Shown one piece after another: positions 33,161-42,505 of a stretch of 64,000 nt of DNA (its first letter is position 1; the number at the start of each line of letters is the position of its first letter). Below the pieces are notes generated by a model that saw only the letters and a list, made by a program, of their open reading frames with translations, did no database searches and was not told the DNA's origin. Origin of the DNA: Paractinoplanes aksuensis. GTDB taxonomy: Bacteria > Actinomycetota > Actinomycetes > Mycobacteriales > Micromonosporaceae. A program made the translations under genes and the position numbers. Location: the NCBI RefSeq assembly GCF_024137025.1, contig NZ_JAMYJR010000038.1:62001-126000 (forward strand), in the 5' to 3' direction.

Positions 33161-36061
33161 GTGTCTCCGACCGTCGGTGACAAGTTGTCGTTCTGTTTCG
33201 GAGTGCTCGGACCGGTGCAGGTCCTGCGATCGGGCGTCGAGGTCGACCTCGGCGCCCGGCAGCAACGGTTGATTCTGGCCTTGTTGCTGGCCAATGCCGG
33301 TCAACCGGTCGGGATCGGCAACATCGTCGAGGTGCTGTGGGGTGAGCGGCCGCCGGCGAGTGCCGTGAACGTCGTGCACCGCTACGTGGGCACGTTGCGG
33401 CGACTCTTCGAGCCCGCGCTGCCGGCCCGATCGTCCGGGCGGTGGCTGCTGGGGGACGCGGCCGGCTATCGAATGCAGGTCGACCCGTTCCATCTTGACC
33501 TGTCGCGGCTGCGGATGCTGGCCGAGCAGGCCCGATCGGACGCGTCGGAGAGCCGGTGGACGGAGGCCATGGCGTCCTTCGAGTCGGCCCTCGCCCTGTG
33601 GCGCGGTCCGTGCGGCGGGGCGGCCGAGCTCGTGGCCAACGACCACCTGACCTTCGACGCGATCGACCATGAGTGCGCCGGCCTGGCCCGGGAGGCGACC
33701 GCCCTCGCGCTACGGCTGGACAAAGCCCGAGCGGTCCTGCCCGTCCTGCGCCGCATGGCTGAGCACCGCCCCTTGGACGAGGCGCTGCAGGCTCGGCTCG
33801 TGCTGGCCGTCTCGGCCGACGGTCAGCAGGCCGAGGCGATCGCGCACTACCAGAACGTCCGGCGCCGCCTTGCCGATGAGCTGGGGGTCGACCCGGGAGA
33901 GGAGCTCCGGGAGGCGTACCAGCAGGTTCTTCGACAGGAGAACGCCGCGCCGGTGTCGCCGCCGGGGGGCACCGGAACCCCGGCCCCGCCACCCGGCGAC
34001 CCGGCTCCGCGGCTGACCACGGTGCTGCCGGCCCAGCTGCCCGCCGACCTCGCCCACTTCACCGGGCGTGATGACGCTCAGAGCCGCACGCTCAGCCTGG
34101 TCAACGGCCACATCCTGACCCAGGCCTCCATGCCGGTCCTGGCCATCGACGGGATCCCCGGCATCGGCAAGACCAGCCTGGCCATCCACCTGGCTCATCA
34201 GCTGACTGACGCCTACCCCGACGGTCAGCTCTACGTCGACCTGCAGGGATTTGATCCGGAGCAGTCCGTCCTGCACCCGGCGCAGGCCCTGCAGGGCTTC
34301 CTCAACGCGCTCGGCGTGCCGGACGCCGACATTCCCGTCAGCCACCACGCCCGATCCGGGCTCTACCGCAGTGTGCTGGCCGGCCGCCGGATCCTGGTCG
34401 TGCTGGACAACGCGCACAGCGTCGAGCAGGTGCGTCCCCTGTTGCCGGGCTCGCCCGGCTGCCTGGCCCTGGTGACCAGCCGCAAGCGGCTCACCGGGCT
34501 GGCCACCGCCCACGGCGCGCACCTCATGACCCTCGACGTGCTCTCCGTCGAGGACGCCCGCGGCTTCCTCACCTCACGTATCGGTTCGCAGCGGACGTCG
34601 GCCGAGTCGGAGGCGGTGGACGAGGTGATCGAGCGCTGCGGACGACTCCCGCTGGCGCTGGCCGTGGTCGCGTCCCGTGCCCTGACCCATCCCGACCACA
34701 AGTTGATCGAGATCGCCCGGGAACTGCGCGATGCCCAGGGCAGCCTGGACGGGTTCTCGACAGATGACATCGACAACGACATCCGGGCGATCTTCTCGTG
34801 GTCGTACCGGACGCTCGGCCCGCCGGCCGCCCGCATGTTCCGACTGCTCTCCCTGCATCCCGGGCCGGACATCGCGACCCCCGCCATGGCCAGTCTGGCC
34901 GGGGTCGCGCTGACCGAGGCCCGCCTGCTCGTCGGCGAACTGGTACGCACCGGTCTGCTGGCCGAGCACCAGGTCGGCCGGTTCTGGATGCACGATCTGA
35001 TCCGGGCGTACGCCCAGGAACTGGTTCAGGGGCACGACGACGAACTCACCCAGGTCCGGGCTTTCGAGCGGCTCACGGCCCACTACCGGCAGAGCGCCCA
35101 CGAGGCGGACCGGCTCCTCGGGCCCTCCATCATGCTGGACCCGCCGCCGGCGATGGCTGACGTGGTCACCGTCCGCCCGGGCGACGGCATCGAGGCCGGG
35201 GCCTGGCTCAACGCGGAGCGGCAGGTGCTCAAGGCGGTGGTCCAGCGTCTGATCGAAGGCGGCGATGTGGCCGCGGCCTGGCGATTGACGGTCAACCTGC
35301 ACTTCTTCAATCAACGCGAGGGCTGGTGTCACGACTGGGCCGCCACGTCGCGCGCCTGCCTGCAGGCGGCCACATCGGCTGGGGACGACCTGGGCTCCGC
35401 CTTCATGGCCCGCAGCCTCTCCGGCGCCGAGATGATGCTCGGCCACTACGAATCCGCTCTCCAGCATCTCGACCGTTCTCTGGAGCTGTTCACCGCGCTC
35501 GGGCACAGCCAGGGCCAAGCGCTGGTGTACCGCAACCTCGGACAGGTGACCGACCTGCAGGGCCGGCACCAGGAGGCCATCGGCTACTTCGAGCGGGCCG
35601 TGCAGCTCATGGCGGCCCAGGGTGATTTGGTCAGCCAGGTCCTCGCCCTGGGGTGCCTGGCCGACGCGCATACGTCCCTCGGCCACTTCGAGATCAGCAT
35701 GGATCTGATCAATCGCGCGTTGCCGATCGCCGACGCCCTGCAGAGCATCCACGGTCAGGGCTTCTGTCACGAGATCATGGCCAAGTGCCTGCAGGCCAAA
35801 GGTGACCTGCCCGCCGCCCGCCGGATCTGGGGCAAGGCCGTCGGGATCTTCCGTCGGTCGGAATGGCGGATGAACACCGTCTCCTGCCTTCTTCATCTGG
35901 GCGACACCGCGCTGGCCATGGGGGATCCAGCCGGGGCCCGGGAGGCGTGGCAGGAGGCTCTCGATCTGACGGTCCACCTACGCCTGCCCGAGGTGACCGA
36001 GTTGGAGGACCGCCTCAGCCGGCTCGAGCACGAACCGGCACCGGTCGGCGGAGGACGCTGA
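33161..36061 (+). CDS. SARP/AfsR-type regulator: OmpR-like DBD, BTAD, NB-ARC, TPR
   Basis: I choose GTG 33161 because a G-rich ribosome binding site (GTGGGGGGA) precedes it; ATG 33119 is a possible alternative. Domains in about 966 residues: winged-helix DNA-binding domain (residues 5-95, ARQQRLILALLLANAG), bacterial transcriptional activation domain (about 100-245, ending ADELGVDPGEELREAYQ), a Pro-rich linker, an NB-ARC-like ATPase with GIPGIGKT (331-338) and LVVLDN, then TPRs to the end (YRNLGQVTDLQGRHQEAIGY). AfsR-like proteins activate secondary metabolism or secretion genes in response to signals. No biosynthetic cluster is adjacent, so the target is open; nearby cupin and GNAT genes or the T7SS operon are candidates. 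Confidence 0.92.
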   Translation: MSPTVGDKLSFCFGVLGPVQVLRSGVEVDLGARQQRLILALLLANAGQPVGIGNIVEVLWGERPPASAVNVVHRYVGTLRRLFEPALPARSSGRWLLGDAAGYRMQVDPFHLDLSRLRMLAEQARSDASESRWTEAMASFESALALWRGPCGGAAELVANDHLTFDAIDHECAGLAREATALALRLDKARAVLPVLRRMAEHRPLDEALQARLVLAVSADGQQAEAIAHYQNVRRRLADELGVDPGEELREAYQQVLRQENAAPVSPPGGTGTPAPPPGDPAPRLTTVLPAQLPADLAHFTGRDDAQSRTLSLVNGHILTQASMPVLAIDGIPGIGKTSLAIHLAHQLTDAYPDGQLYVDLQGFDPEQSVLHPAQALQGFLNALGVPDADIPVSHHARSGLYRSVLAGRRILVVLDNAHSVEQVRPLLPGSPGCLALVTSRKRLTGLATAHGAHLMTLDVLSVEDARGFLTSRIGSQRTSAESEAVDEVIERCGRLPLALAVVASRALTHPDHKLIEIARELRDAQGSLDGFSTDDIDNDIRAIFSWSYRTLGPPAARMFRLLSLHPGPDIATPAMASLAGVALTEARLLVGELVRTGLLAEHQVGRFWMHDLIRAYAQELVQGHDDELTQVRAFERLTAHYRQSAHEADRLLGPSIMLDPPPAMADVVTVRPGDGIEAGAWLNAERQVLKAVVQRLIEGGDVAAAWRLTVNLHFFNQREGWCHDWAATSRACLQAATSAGDDLGSAFMARSLSGAEMMLGHYESALQHLDRSLELFTALGHSQGQALVYRNLGQVTDLQGRHQEAIGYFERAVQLMAAQGDLVSQVLALGCLADAHTSLGHFEISMDLINRALPIADALQSIHGQGFCHEIMAKCLQAKGDLPAARRIWGKAVGIFRRSEWRMNTVSCLLHLGDTALAMGDPAGAREAWQEALDLTVHLRLPEVTELEDRLSRLEHEPAPVGGGR

Positions 36062-36064
36062 GGC

Positions 36065-37030
36065 TCACCGGCCCGGCACGGTGGCATGCGGGTCCAGCGC
36101 GGTGCCGTCGGCCCACGGCTCGGGGTGCGTCAGGAACGCCGATTCGCCGTCGGGGGCCTGCATCTCCAGCCACCTCGCCAGCAGAGCCCGGGTTCCCGGG
36201 GTCGGCACCCCGGTCATCTGGGCCACCCCCTCGGCCGTCAGGCCCGGTCGCAGCCCGATGTCGTACGCGTTGTTGATGATGCGTTTCTGCGCGGCCAGCG
36301 CGCGGCCCGACCGGCGGGCGTACCGGGCGGCCCTCGTCTGGGCCTCGGCCACCAGGCGGACGGCCGGAACCACGTCCCCGATCAGCCCCCGGTCCCGGGC
36401 CTCGGCGGCGGTGTACTGGCGGGCCTCCAACATCATCTCCAGGGCCCGGGCCGGGCCCATCAGGTGGGCCATCCGTTGCGCGCCGACGGTGGTGGTCAGC
36501 CCGATCGACAGTTCCGGAAGGATGAAGGTCGCGGATTCGGAGGCGAGCCGCACGTCGAAGAAAACGGAGAGTTCGAGGCCCCCGCCGCCGCAGGGTCCGT
36601 CGATCGCGGCGATCCACACCGCCCGGGACCGCAACAGCCGGGTCACCAGCTCGTGGAACCGGGTGATCGCCAGCACGCCGGCGAGTTTGGACCGGCTTAG
36701 CAAGCGGTCACCGCCGAACGACGTCAGCGTCCGGACGGTGCGGATAAGCATGCGGGCCAACGGGGCCGGCAGGAGCGGCGCCGCCTGCGCGGCGGCGAGC
36801 AGGTCGCCGATGTCGTAATGGGTGATGTAGCGGCCGGCGGTCGCGCCGGTCACCACGACTGCCCGCACGGTCTCGTCGGTCTCGACTGCGCGGACCACAT
36901 TCAGCAGGTCCAGCTGCATCTCTGCATTCATGTAGTTGTGGGGCGGAGCTTCGACGAGAACGGTCAGCACGGGGCCGTCCTGTGACAGTCGTAGTGTCCG
37001 CACCGGAACATCGGCGGCTGAGGTCGCCAT
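36065..37030 (-). CDS. Enoyl-CoA hydratase/isomerase-family protein
   Basis: The start is ATG 37030 with GGGGAG upstream (321 residues); the open frame further upstream is noncoding. Crotonase features are visible: TGATAGRYITHYDIGDL near the first oxyanion position, IDGPCGGGGLELSVFFDVRL for the second, and LPELSIGLTTTVGAQRM, whose Glu corresponds to a catalytic residue. The C-terminal helices are longer than usual. Reaction on an acyl-CoA is expected but the substrate is unknown. It converges with the SARP gene (3 bases between stops) and diverges from the LuxR-type regulator at 37169. Confidence 0.9.
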   Translation of the reverse strand: MATSAADVPVRTLRLSQDGPVLTVLVEAPPHNYMNAEMQLDLLNVVRAVETDETVRAVVVTGATAGRYITHYDIGDLLAAAQAAPLLPAPLARMLIRTVRTLTSFGGDRLLSRSKLAGVLAITRFHELVTRLLRSRAVWIAAIDGPCGGGGLELSVFFDVRLASESATFILPELSIGLTTTVGAQRMAHLMGPARALEMMLEARQYTAAEARDRGLIGDVVPAVRLVAEAQTRAARYARRSGRALAAQKRIINNAYDIGLRPGLTAEGVAQMTGVPTPGTRALLARWLEMQAPDGESAFLTHPEPWADGTALDPHATVPGR

Positions 37031-37168
37031 CGTTTGTCTCCCCTTCGCTGTCATGAGTCCGGTCGGCCCGAGCGACGCGACCGCCAATCGTCCCGACGCA
37101 GGGGCACCCGGATCGTTCAACCGATCCCGGGGAGTCCGGCCGGGCCGATGATCGTCTAGGTTCACCTG

Positions 37169-39889
37169 ATGGGGACGACGGACAGGGACACTTCTCCCGG
37201 GAACCTCGTCGGACGGGGCCGGGAGCAGGCCGAACTCGGCGGGGTGCTGGGATCGCTGCGGAGCGGGGGCCGGTGTCTGGTGATGCGCGGCGAGCCCGGC
37301 GTGGGCAAATCGGCTCTGCTGCGGTGGACGACCGGGCGAGCGGCCCAGCGGGGGACAGCCGTCCTGTCGATCACCGCTGTGGAGGACGAGTTCGACCTGC
37401 CGTACGCCGGATTGCACCTGCTCGCCGCGCAGTTGCGTCGCGGCGAGTCGCCGCCCGAGGTCGCTCACCTGCTGCGGACCCTGGCCGCGGAGGCGCCGCC
37501 GGCCCTTGTCGCGGGGGCGTTGCTCGATCTGATCGCGGCCTTGACCGGGGGCGGCCCCTTGCTGATCGCCGTGGACGACGCTCAATGGCTCGACCCCGCC
37601 AGCTGGAGCGCGTTGGTCCTGGCCGGCCATCGTGTCGCGGACGACCCGGTGCTGGTGCTGCTGTCGATGCGCGACGGGACACGGACCACCGCCCGTCTGG
37701 CGCTGGCGGAACTGCCGGAGTACGTCCTCGGGCCGCTGCCGGCCGCCGACGCGGCCGAACTGCTCGACCGCCGGGCGCCTGATCTGCGGGCCGACCTGCG
37801 GGAGGTGGTGCTGGCGGAGGCGGCCGGAAATCCGCTCGGGGTCATCGAGTTGGCCGCCGGGGTACGGAAGGTGGGCGTCGGCGCTGCGGGACAGCTACCG
37901 CTGACCGAGCGCTTGGAGCGGGCGTTCGGCCGCGCGGTCGAGGAGCTGCCGGCCGGAACGCGGGCCTTCATCGAGGTTGCGGCCGTGAACGACAGCTCGG
38001 ACGGACAGGAGATCCGGCAGGCGGCGCGCCTGCTGTATCCGCTTCTGCGGGACGAGGACGCGCGCCTGGCGGTGACCGAGAAGGCGGTCGAGCTCGAGGA
38101 CGGCCAGGTCGTCTTCCGGCATCCGCTGGTCCGGTCGGCCGTCCGGCAGAGGGCCGGAGCGCTCCGCCGCCGGCAGGTGCACGCCGCTCTGGGTGAGGTC
38201 ATCGATCCGCAGGACCGGCGGCAGCTCTGGCACCGGGCCGAGGCCGCGTCCGGGCCGGACGACCAGTTGGCCGCCGAACTGGCCCGGGCGGGGCAGGACG
38301 CGCGGCGCCGAGGTGCGCTCACGTCCGCCCGCCAGGCGTTCGAGCGGGTGGCCCGGTTGTCGGCGGATCCGCGGACCCAGGTGCAGGCGCTGATGACAGC
38401 CATTTGTATCGCCAGTGACGAGGGCGAACCGGCCGCCATCAACCGGATGGTGGAAGTTCTCAGCGAGCGCCCGCTGCCGCCGGCGGAGCAGACGATTGTG
38501 GCCAACATCCGGGTGGCCCTCGACGGTCAGGCCTGGGTCGGCGACGACCACCTGGCGCACCTGGTGGACGTCCTCGACTCGTTCGCCCAGCTCGGGGAGA
38601 CGGAGTTCGCGCTCGAGTTCCTGGCGGACTTCAGTCTGCGGTTGTTGTTCGCCAACCCCGGGCCGGAGCTGGCCGGCCGGGTTGTCGGGCTGGCCGACCG
38701 GCTCGAACGGCCGGAGTACGAGGGGGAGATCACCGGCATCCGGGCCAGTGTCGCACCGGTGGAGCAGTGCGCCGCCGTCCTGCCGGTGCTGCGTCGCTTC
38801 CTCGCCAATCCGGTGCTGCTGGCCTCGCAGGCGACCGACCGGTTGCCGCAGGCGGCGATGGCGGTCGGGGCCCTGCCCGAGGCCCATGAGCTCAACGCCC
38901 GCATCCTGGAGATCTCGCGCCGCCGCGGCCGGGTCGGCAATGTGGCCATGTCGCTGGTGCACCGCGCGAGCACGGCGGCGCAGCTGGGTGAAGCGTTCAC
39001 CGCACTGACCCTGGCCACCGAGGCGCGTGGTCTGAACCGGGAGCTCGGGCAGAGCAGGTGGGCGCTCACCGCCGAGCTCATGCTGGGGCGGGCCCTCGCC
39101 CTTCGGGGCGAGGCCGAGCAGGCCGGGCGGATCGCGGACGCGGTCGAACAGGTGCTGTTGCCGATCGGGGCCTATCCGATGCTGGCCAACGTCCAACTGG
39201 TCCGGGGGACGGCGGCCATGGCGGCCGGGAAACCGGAACTCGCGTACGACGAGCTCGCGTCGATCCTCGACCCCGGCGCGGTCCCGTACCACGCGACCCT
39301 GCGTTTCTGGGCGGTGCCCTACCTGGCGGAGGCCGCGCTCCTCGGTGGCCGTGTGGACGCGTTGCACGACCTGATCGTCGATCTTGGTGTCTTCGCCGAG
39401 CGCGGCATTCCGGTGCTGCGGGTGGGCCTCAACTACGCGCGGGCGGTGCGGGCCGAGACCGATGAGGGTTACACCTCCGCCCTGGCCTTCGGCGATCTGT
39501 CGCGGTGGCCGTTCGAGCAGGCTCGACTGCGGTTCGCGTACGGCGTCTGGCTGCGCCGGCAACGCCGGGTGGGCGACGCCCGGACCCAGCTCCGCGCCGC
39601 GGCCGGGGTCTTCACCGCGTTCGGGGCCGTCCCCTGGGCCCAGCGGGCCGACGCCGAGCTGCGGGCCACCGGCGAACGGGTGGAGCGGCAACCGGACGTA
39701 CGCCAGGCGCTCACCCCGCAGGAGTGGCAGATCGCCGAGCTCGTGACCGACGGTCTGACCAGTAAAGAAATCGCCAACCGGCTCTTCCTGTCGGTGCGGA
39801 CCGTCGACAGTCATCTCTCCCGTGCCTACCGCAAGGTCGGGGTGTCGTCGCGGGCCGAGCTGACGAAGGTGCTGCTCGACGGCCGGTGA
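37169..39889 (+). CDS. LAL-type transcriptional regulator (AAA + LuxR HTH), copy 1
   Basis: This 906-residue protein carries an N-terminal AAA/STAND ATPase with GEPGVGKS (41-48) and LLIAVDDAQWLDP as Walker B, a long helical TPR-like middle, and a C-terminal LuxR HTH (LTPQEWQIAELVTDGLTSKEI ... about 845-905). This is the standard LAL (MalT-like) architecture at normal length. It is intact. It is the first of three related proteins within 8 kb, the other two being encoded on the opposite strand and converging on it. LAL regulators often control sugar or secondary metabolism; the inducer is unknown. Confidence 0.93.
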   Translation: MGTTDRDTSPGNLVGRGREQAELGGVLGSLRSGGRCLVMRGEPGVGKSALLRWTTGRAAQRGTAVLSITAVEDEFDLPYAGLHLLAAQLRRGESPPEVAHLLRTLAAEAPPALVAGALLDLIAALTGGGPLLIAVDDAQWLDPASWSALVLAGHRVADDPVLVLLSMRDGTRTTARLALAELPEYVLGPLPAADAAELLDRRAPDLRADLREVVLAEAAGNPLGVIELAAGVRKVGVGAAGQLPLTERLERAFGRAVEELPAGTRAFIEVAAVNDSSDGQEIRQAARLLYPLLRDEDARLAVTEKAVELEDGQVVFRHPLVRSAVRQRAGALRRRQVHAALGEVIDPQDRRQLWHRAEAASGPDDQLAAELARAGQDARRRGALTSARQAFERVARLSADPRTQVQALMTAICIASDEGEPAAINRMVEVLSERPLPPAEQTIVANIRVALDGQAWVGDDHLAHLVDVLDSFAQLGETEFALEFLADFSLRLLFANPGPELAGRVVGLADRLERPEYEGEITGIRASVAPVEQCAAVLPVLRRFLANPVLLASQATDRLPQAAMAVGALPEAHELNARILEISRRRGRVGNVAMSLVHRASTAAQLGEAFTALTLATEARGLNRELGQSRWALTAELMLGRALALRGEAEQAGRIADAVEQVLLPIGAYPMLANVQLVRGTAAMAAGKPELAYDELASILDPGAVPYHATLRFWAVPYLAEAALLGGRVDALHDLIVDLGVFAERGIPVLRVGLNYARAVRAETDEGYTSALAFGDLSRWPFEQARLRFAYGVWLRRQRRVGDARTQLRAAAGVFTAFGAVPWAQRADAELRATGERVERQPDVRQALTPQEWQIAELVTDGLTSKEIANRLFLSVRTVDSHLSRAYRKVGVSSRAELTKVLLDGR

Positions 39890-39894
39890 CCCGC

Positions 39895-42399
39895 TCAGCC
39901 GACGGGTTGAGGTGACCGGGCTCCGTGCGGGCTGTCGCCGGGTTTCGCCCGCACCAACTGGTGCGCGCGGCCGTGCCAGGACGGCGTGCCGAGCCGCTGG
40001 AAGATCCGCGCCGCTTGATGCAGGTGGAACTGGGCCGTCCCGGCGTCCCGGTGGATGCGCAAGTGCTCGCCGTACGCGAGATGCATCCGAGCCAGATCGA
40101 ACGGCCACCGCTGAGCGGCCGGGGTGCCGACCACGGCCGCGAACAGTGGCCCGGCCTCCGGCCCGCCGACGACGGCCCGGCCGGCCCGGACGAGCCAGGC
40201 CAGCCGCTCCGACACCCGCGTAGCGGGCAGCCCGCTCAGCGCGTCGACTGCGGCCCGAGCCGCGTCGTGGTGTCCGCTGTGCCAGGCCGCCTCGACCACG
40301 TCGAGGGTGGCCCACGACCGGTGCGATGCCGAGGCCCCGGTGGTCAGGTGGGCCAGGTGGTGGTACGCGACCTCGAAGCGGCCGTCGCCGAGGGCCAGCA
40401 GCCCGGACACGTGATGAGCGAGCAGCGGGCCGATGCCGGCCCGCCGCCGCGCCGGTCCGGTCAGGTCGGCTGCGACCGCCCGGACCTGCGCACGGTCGCC
40501 CCGGGCGGCCGCCAGCAGGCCACGGGCCAGGTGCGGCAGGGGAGAGAGCAGGTCGACGGCACCGTGCTGGGCCGCGAGCCGGTCGTAGTCGGACGTCAGC
40601 TCGTCGATCTCGGACCATCGGCCGGTCGGCCAGTCGGCGAGGCACCAGCTCGCGATGACCGGAAGCGCGGATGCGGCGGCCAGTCCGGATCCGGCGCCCA
40701 CGAGGCGCCGCAGCACGTCGTGGCTCTCGCTGAGCCGGTCGAGGTAGGCCAGGCCGAGCGATGCCTGCGCGGCCACCACGGGATCGTGGGTCCGGTACAT
40801 CTGCCGCAGGGCCCGATCGACGTCCTCGGAGCTAAAGGGGTCGCACTCCCCGAACTGCGGGAAGGCGCCCGACAGCAGATCCACCGGGCCGGAACGGTCG
40901 GCCGGCGCACGTTCGCCACAGCCGAGATACCAGGCCGCCAGCGTTTCCGTCGCGGCTGCTCCGGCCAGTAGGTGATCAGCGACGACCGAGTGGTGGGCCG
41001 TCAGCGCGGACCGGAGTTGCTCGTGGGCGTCGGCCAGGCCGGAGTCGTCCCGCCGGGCCGTCCGGACGTCGATGATCGCCTGGACCAGTGCCGCGGGGCT
41101 GTGGCCCGAGTCCGTCCGGATCAGCTCCCGGGCGCCGTCCGGATCGGCCAGCGCGGTGACCCGGACCGCCGCCGCGGCGTGCCGGCGCGCCTGCCGGGTC
41201 TCCGGCGCGGGGGTGAGCTCGGCCGCCCGCATCCACAGGTCCACCGCCAGGTCCAGGTTCCCGCCGTTCAGGCTGTGACCGGCCGCCTCGGCCAGCCGGC
41301 GGGCCAGGGTCTCGTCCGGGTGCAGCGCGGTCTGGGCCAGGTGCCGGACGGCGCGAGCGGGGTCGAGCTCGGCCAGCGCCTCGGCCACGGCGTGATGGGC
41401 CCGGCGCAGTTCGACGGCGCCGGCGAGGGCCACGACCGTCAGAGCCACCAACGGGCTGCTGAACCTGAGCCGGCCCGCCCCCTCGATGCGGATCAGGCCC
41501 GCCCCCTCGACGGCCGCCAGCTCGGCCAGGATGTCCGTTCCTCCGGCCGCCCGGCCGAGGGGCCGCAGGTCACCGGTGCCCTCGAGGGCGGCCAGGAGCA
41601 GCAGGTTGCGGGGTCCGGGGGACAGACGACCGATCATCGGGGCGTAGCCGGCGGTCAGGCGGGTGGTGACCGGCAGGACCGGCGGCAACGACTCACGCCC
41701 GGCCCGCTGTTCCGCCGACAGCGCCCAGGGCAGTTCGGCCAGGCCCAGCGGGCAACCCGCGGCGTCGGCCAGCACCCGCCGGTGGACCCCGTCGGCGAGA
41801 CCTCCGGCCGTCGACCGCAGCATGGCCTCGGACGCGTCGGCACTCAGCGGATCCAGCTGGTGGGCCGGGAGCGCGGCCAGCCCGGAGTCGAGCCGGTGGG
41901 TCGTGGGCAGCGCGACCAACAGGCCCACCCGGCTGTGGTCGAGCCGCCGACCGGCGAAATCGAGGAGGGCGCGGCTGGCCTGATCCCAGAGCTGGACGTC
42001 GTCCACGACGATCAGCAACGGCCGGGACCGGGCGGCGTGCCGCAGCAACATGGTGAGCGCGGTGCCGACACTCAGTTCGCTGGGTGCCGGCCCCACCGCG
42101 AGCCCGACCGCGATCGACAGCGACTCACGCAGGTGGCTCGGCAGTTCCGGCAGATGCTCGTACAGCGGCGCGATCAGGCGGTCGAGGTCGGCGTAGTCGC
42201 TGGGCACGGTCCCGGGCACACCGGCGCCGCGCAGGACCCACGCGCCGTCGGCCGTCCGGGTGCGGGCCAGGTCGTCGAGCAAGCTCGTCCGTCCGGACCC
42301 GGGTTCACCGGTGAGCACCAGGGCGCCGCCGTCGTGGCCGGCCCGCTCCGCGAACAGCCTCAATGCTCGCTGGTCGGCGTTCCGGCCGAACAGGGCCAT
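39895..42399 (-). CDS. LAL-like protein without HTH and with altered Walker A, copy 2
   Basis: This 834-residue protein starts at ATG with GAGGTGGG upstream. It shares the LAL N-terminal ATPase and helical repeats, but Walker A reads GEPGSGRTS with Arg37 instead of Lys, and the chain ends at KPGDSPHGARSPQPVG just where copies 1 and 3 continue into the LuxR HTH. The Walker B region LLIVVDDVQLWD is kept. No frameshift is apparent and no HTH remnant follows before the convergent stop of copy 1, five bases away. It may be a non-DNA-binding partner or dominant-negative relative, or an early stage of decay. Confidence 0.85.
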   Translation of the reverse strand: MALFGRNADQRALRLFAERAGHDGGALVLTGEPGSGRTSLLDDLARTRTADGAWVLRGAGVPGTVPSDYADLDRLIAPLYEHLPELPSHLRESLSIAVGLAVGPAPSELSVGTALTMLLRHAARSRPLLIVVDDVQLWDQASRALLDFAGRRLDHSRVGLLVALPTTHRLDSGLAALPAHQLDPLSADASEAMLRSTAGGLADGVHRRVLADAAGCPLGLAELPWALSAEQRAGRESLPPVLPVTTRLTAGYAPMIGRLSPGPRNLLLLAALEGTGDLRPLGRAAGGTDILAELAAVEGAGLIRIEGAGRLRFSSPLVALTVVALAGAVELRRAHHAVAEALAELDPARAVRHLAQTALHPDETLARRLAEAAGHSLNGGNLDLAVDLWMRAAELTPAPETRQARRHAAAAVRVTALADPDGARELIRTDSGHSPAALVQAIIDVRTARRDDSGLADAHEQLRSALTAHHSVVADHLLAGAAATETLAAWYLGCGERAPADRSGPVDLLSGAFPQFGECDPFSSEDVDRALRQMYRTHDPVVAAQASLGLAYLDRLSESHDVLRRLVGAGSGLAAASALPVIASWCLADWPTGRWSEIDELTSDYDRLAAQHGAVDLLSPLPHLARGLLAAARGDRAQVRAVAADLTGPARRRAGIGPLLAHHVSGLLALGDGRFEVAYHHLAHLTTGASASHRSWATLDVVEAAWHSGHHDAARAAVDALSGLPATRVSERLAWLVRAGRAVVGGPEAGPLFAAVVGTPAAQRWPFDLARMHLAYGEHLRIHRDAGTAQFHLHQAARIFQRLGTPSWHGRAHQLVRAKPGDSPHGARSPQPVG

Positions 42400-42482
42400 G
42401 TTCCCACCTCACTCCCTGTGCGCTGTCAGGGAGGATGTTTCCGTGGAGGACCGGGCCCGGCATCGGTAATATTCCGCAAACC

Positions 42483-42500
42483 TCGGGCGGTGCCGCCCGA
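42483..42500 (-). terminator. Hairpin after LAL copy 3
   Basis: TCGGGCGG and CCGCCCGA form an 8-bp inverted repeat with a very tight centre, 6 bases downstream of the reverse-strand stop at 42506. It could end LAL copy 3 transcripts before the copy 2 gene. Confidence 0.45.
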
Positions 42501-42505
42501 CCCGG

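Noticed and set aside
37895..40645. Reverse open frame of 916 codons spanning two LAL genes
   Set aside because: Crosses the convergent stops of two real genes and has no recognisable domain.
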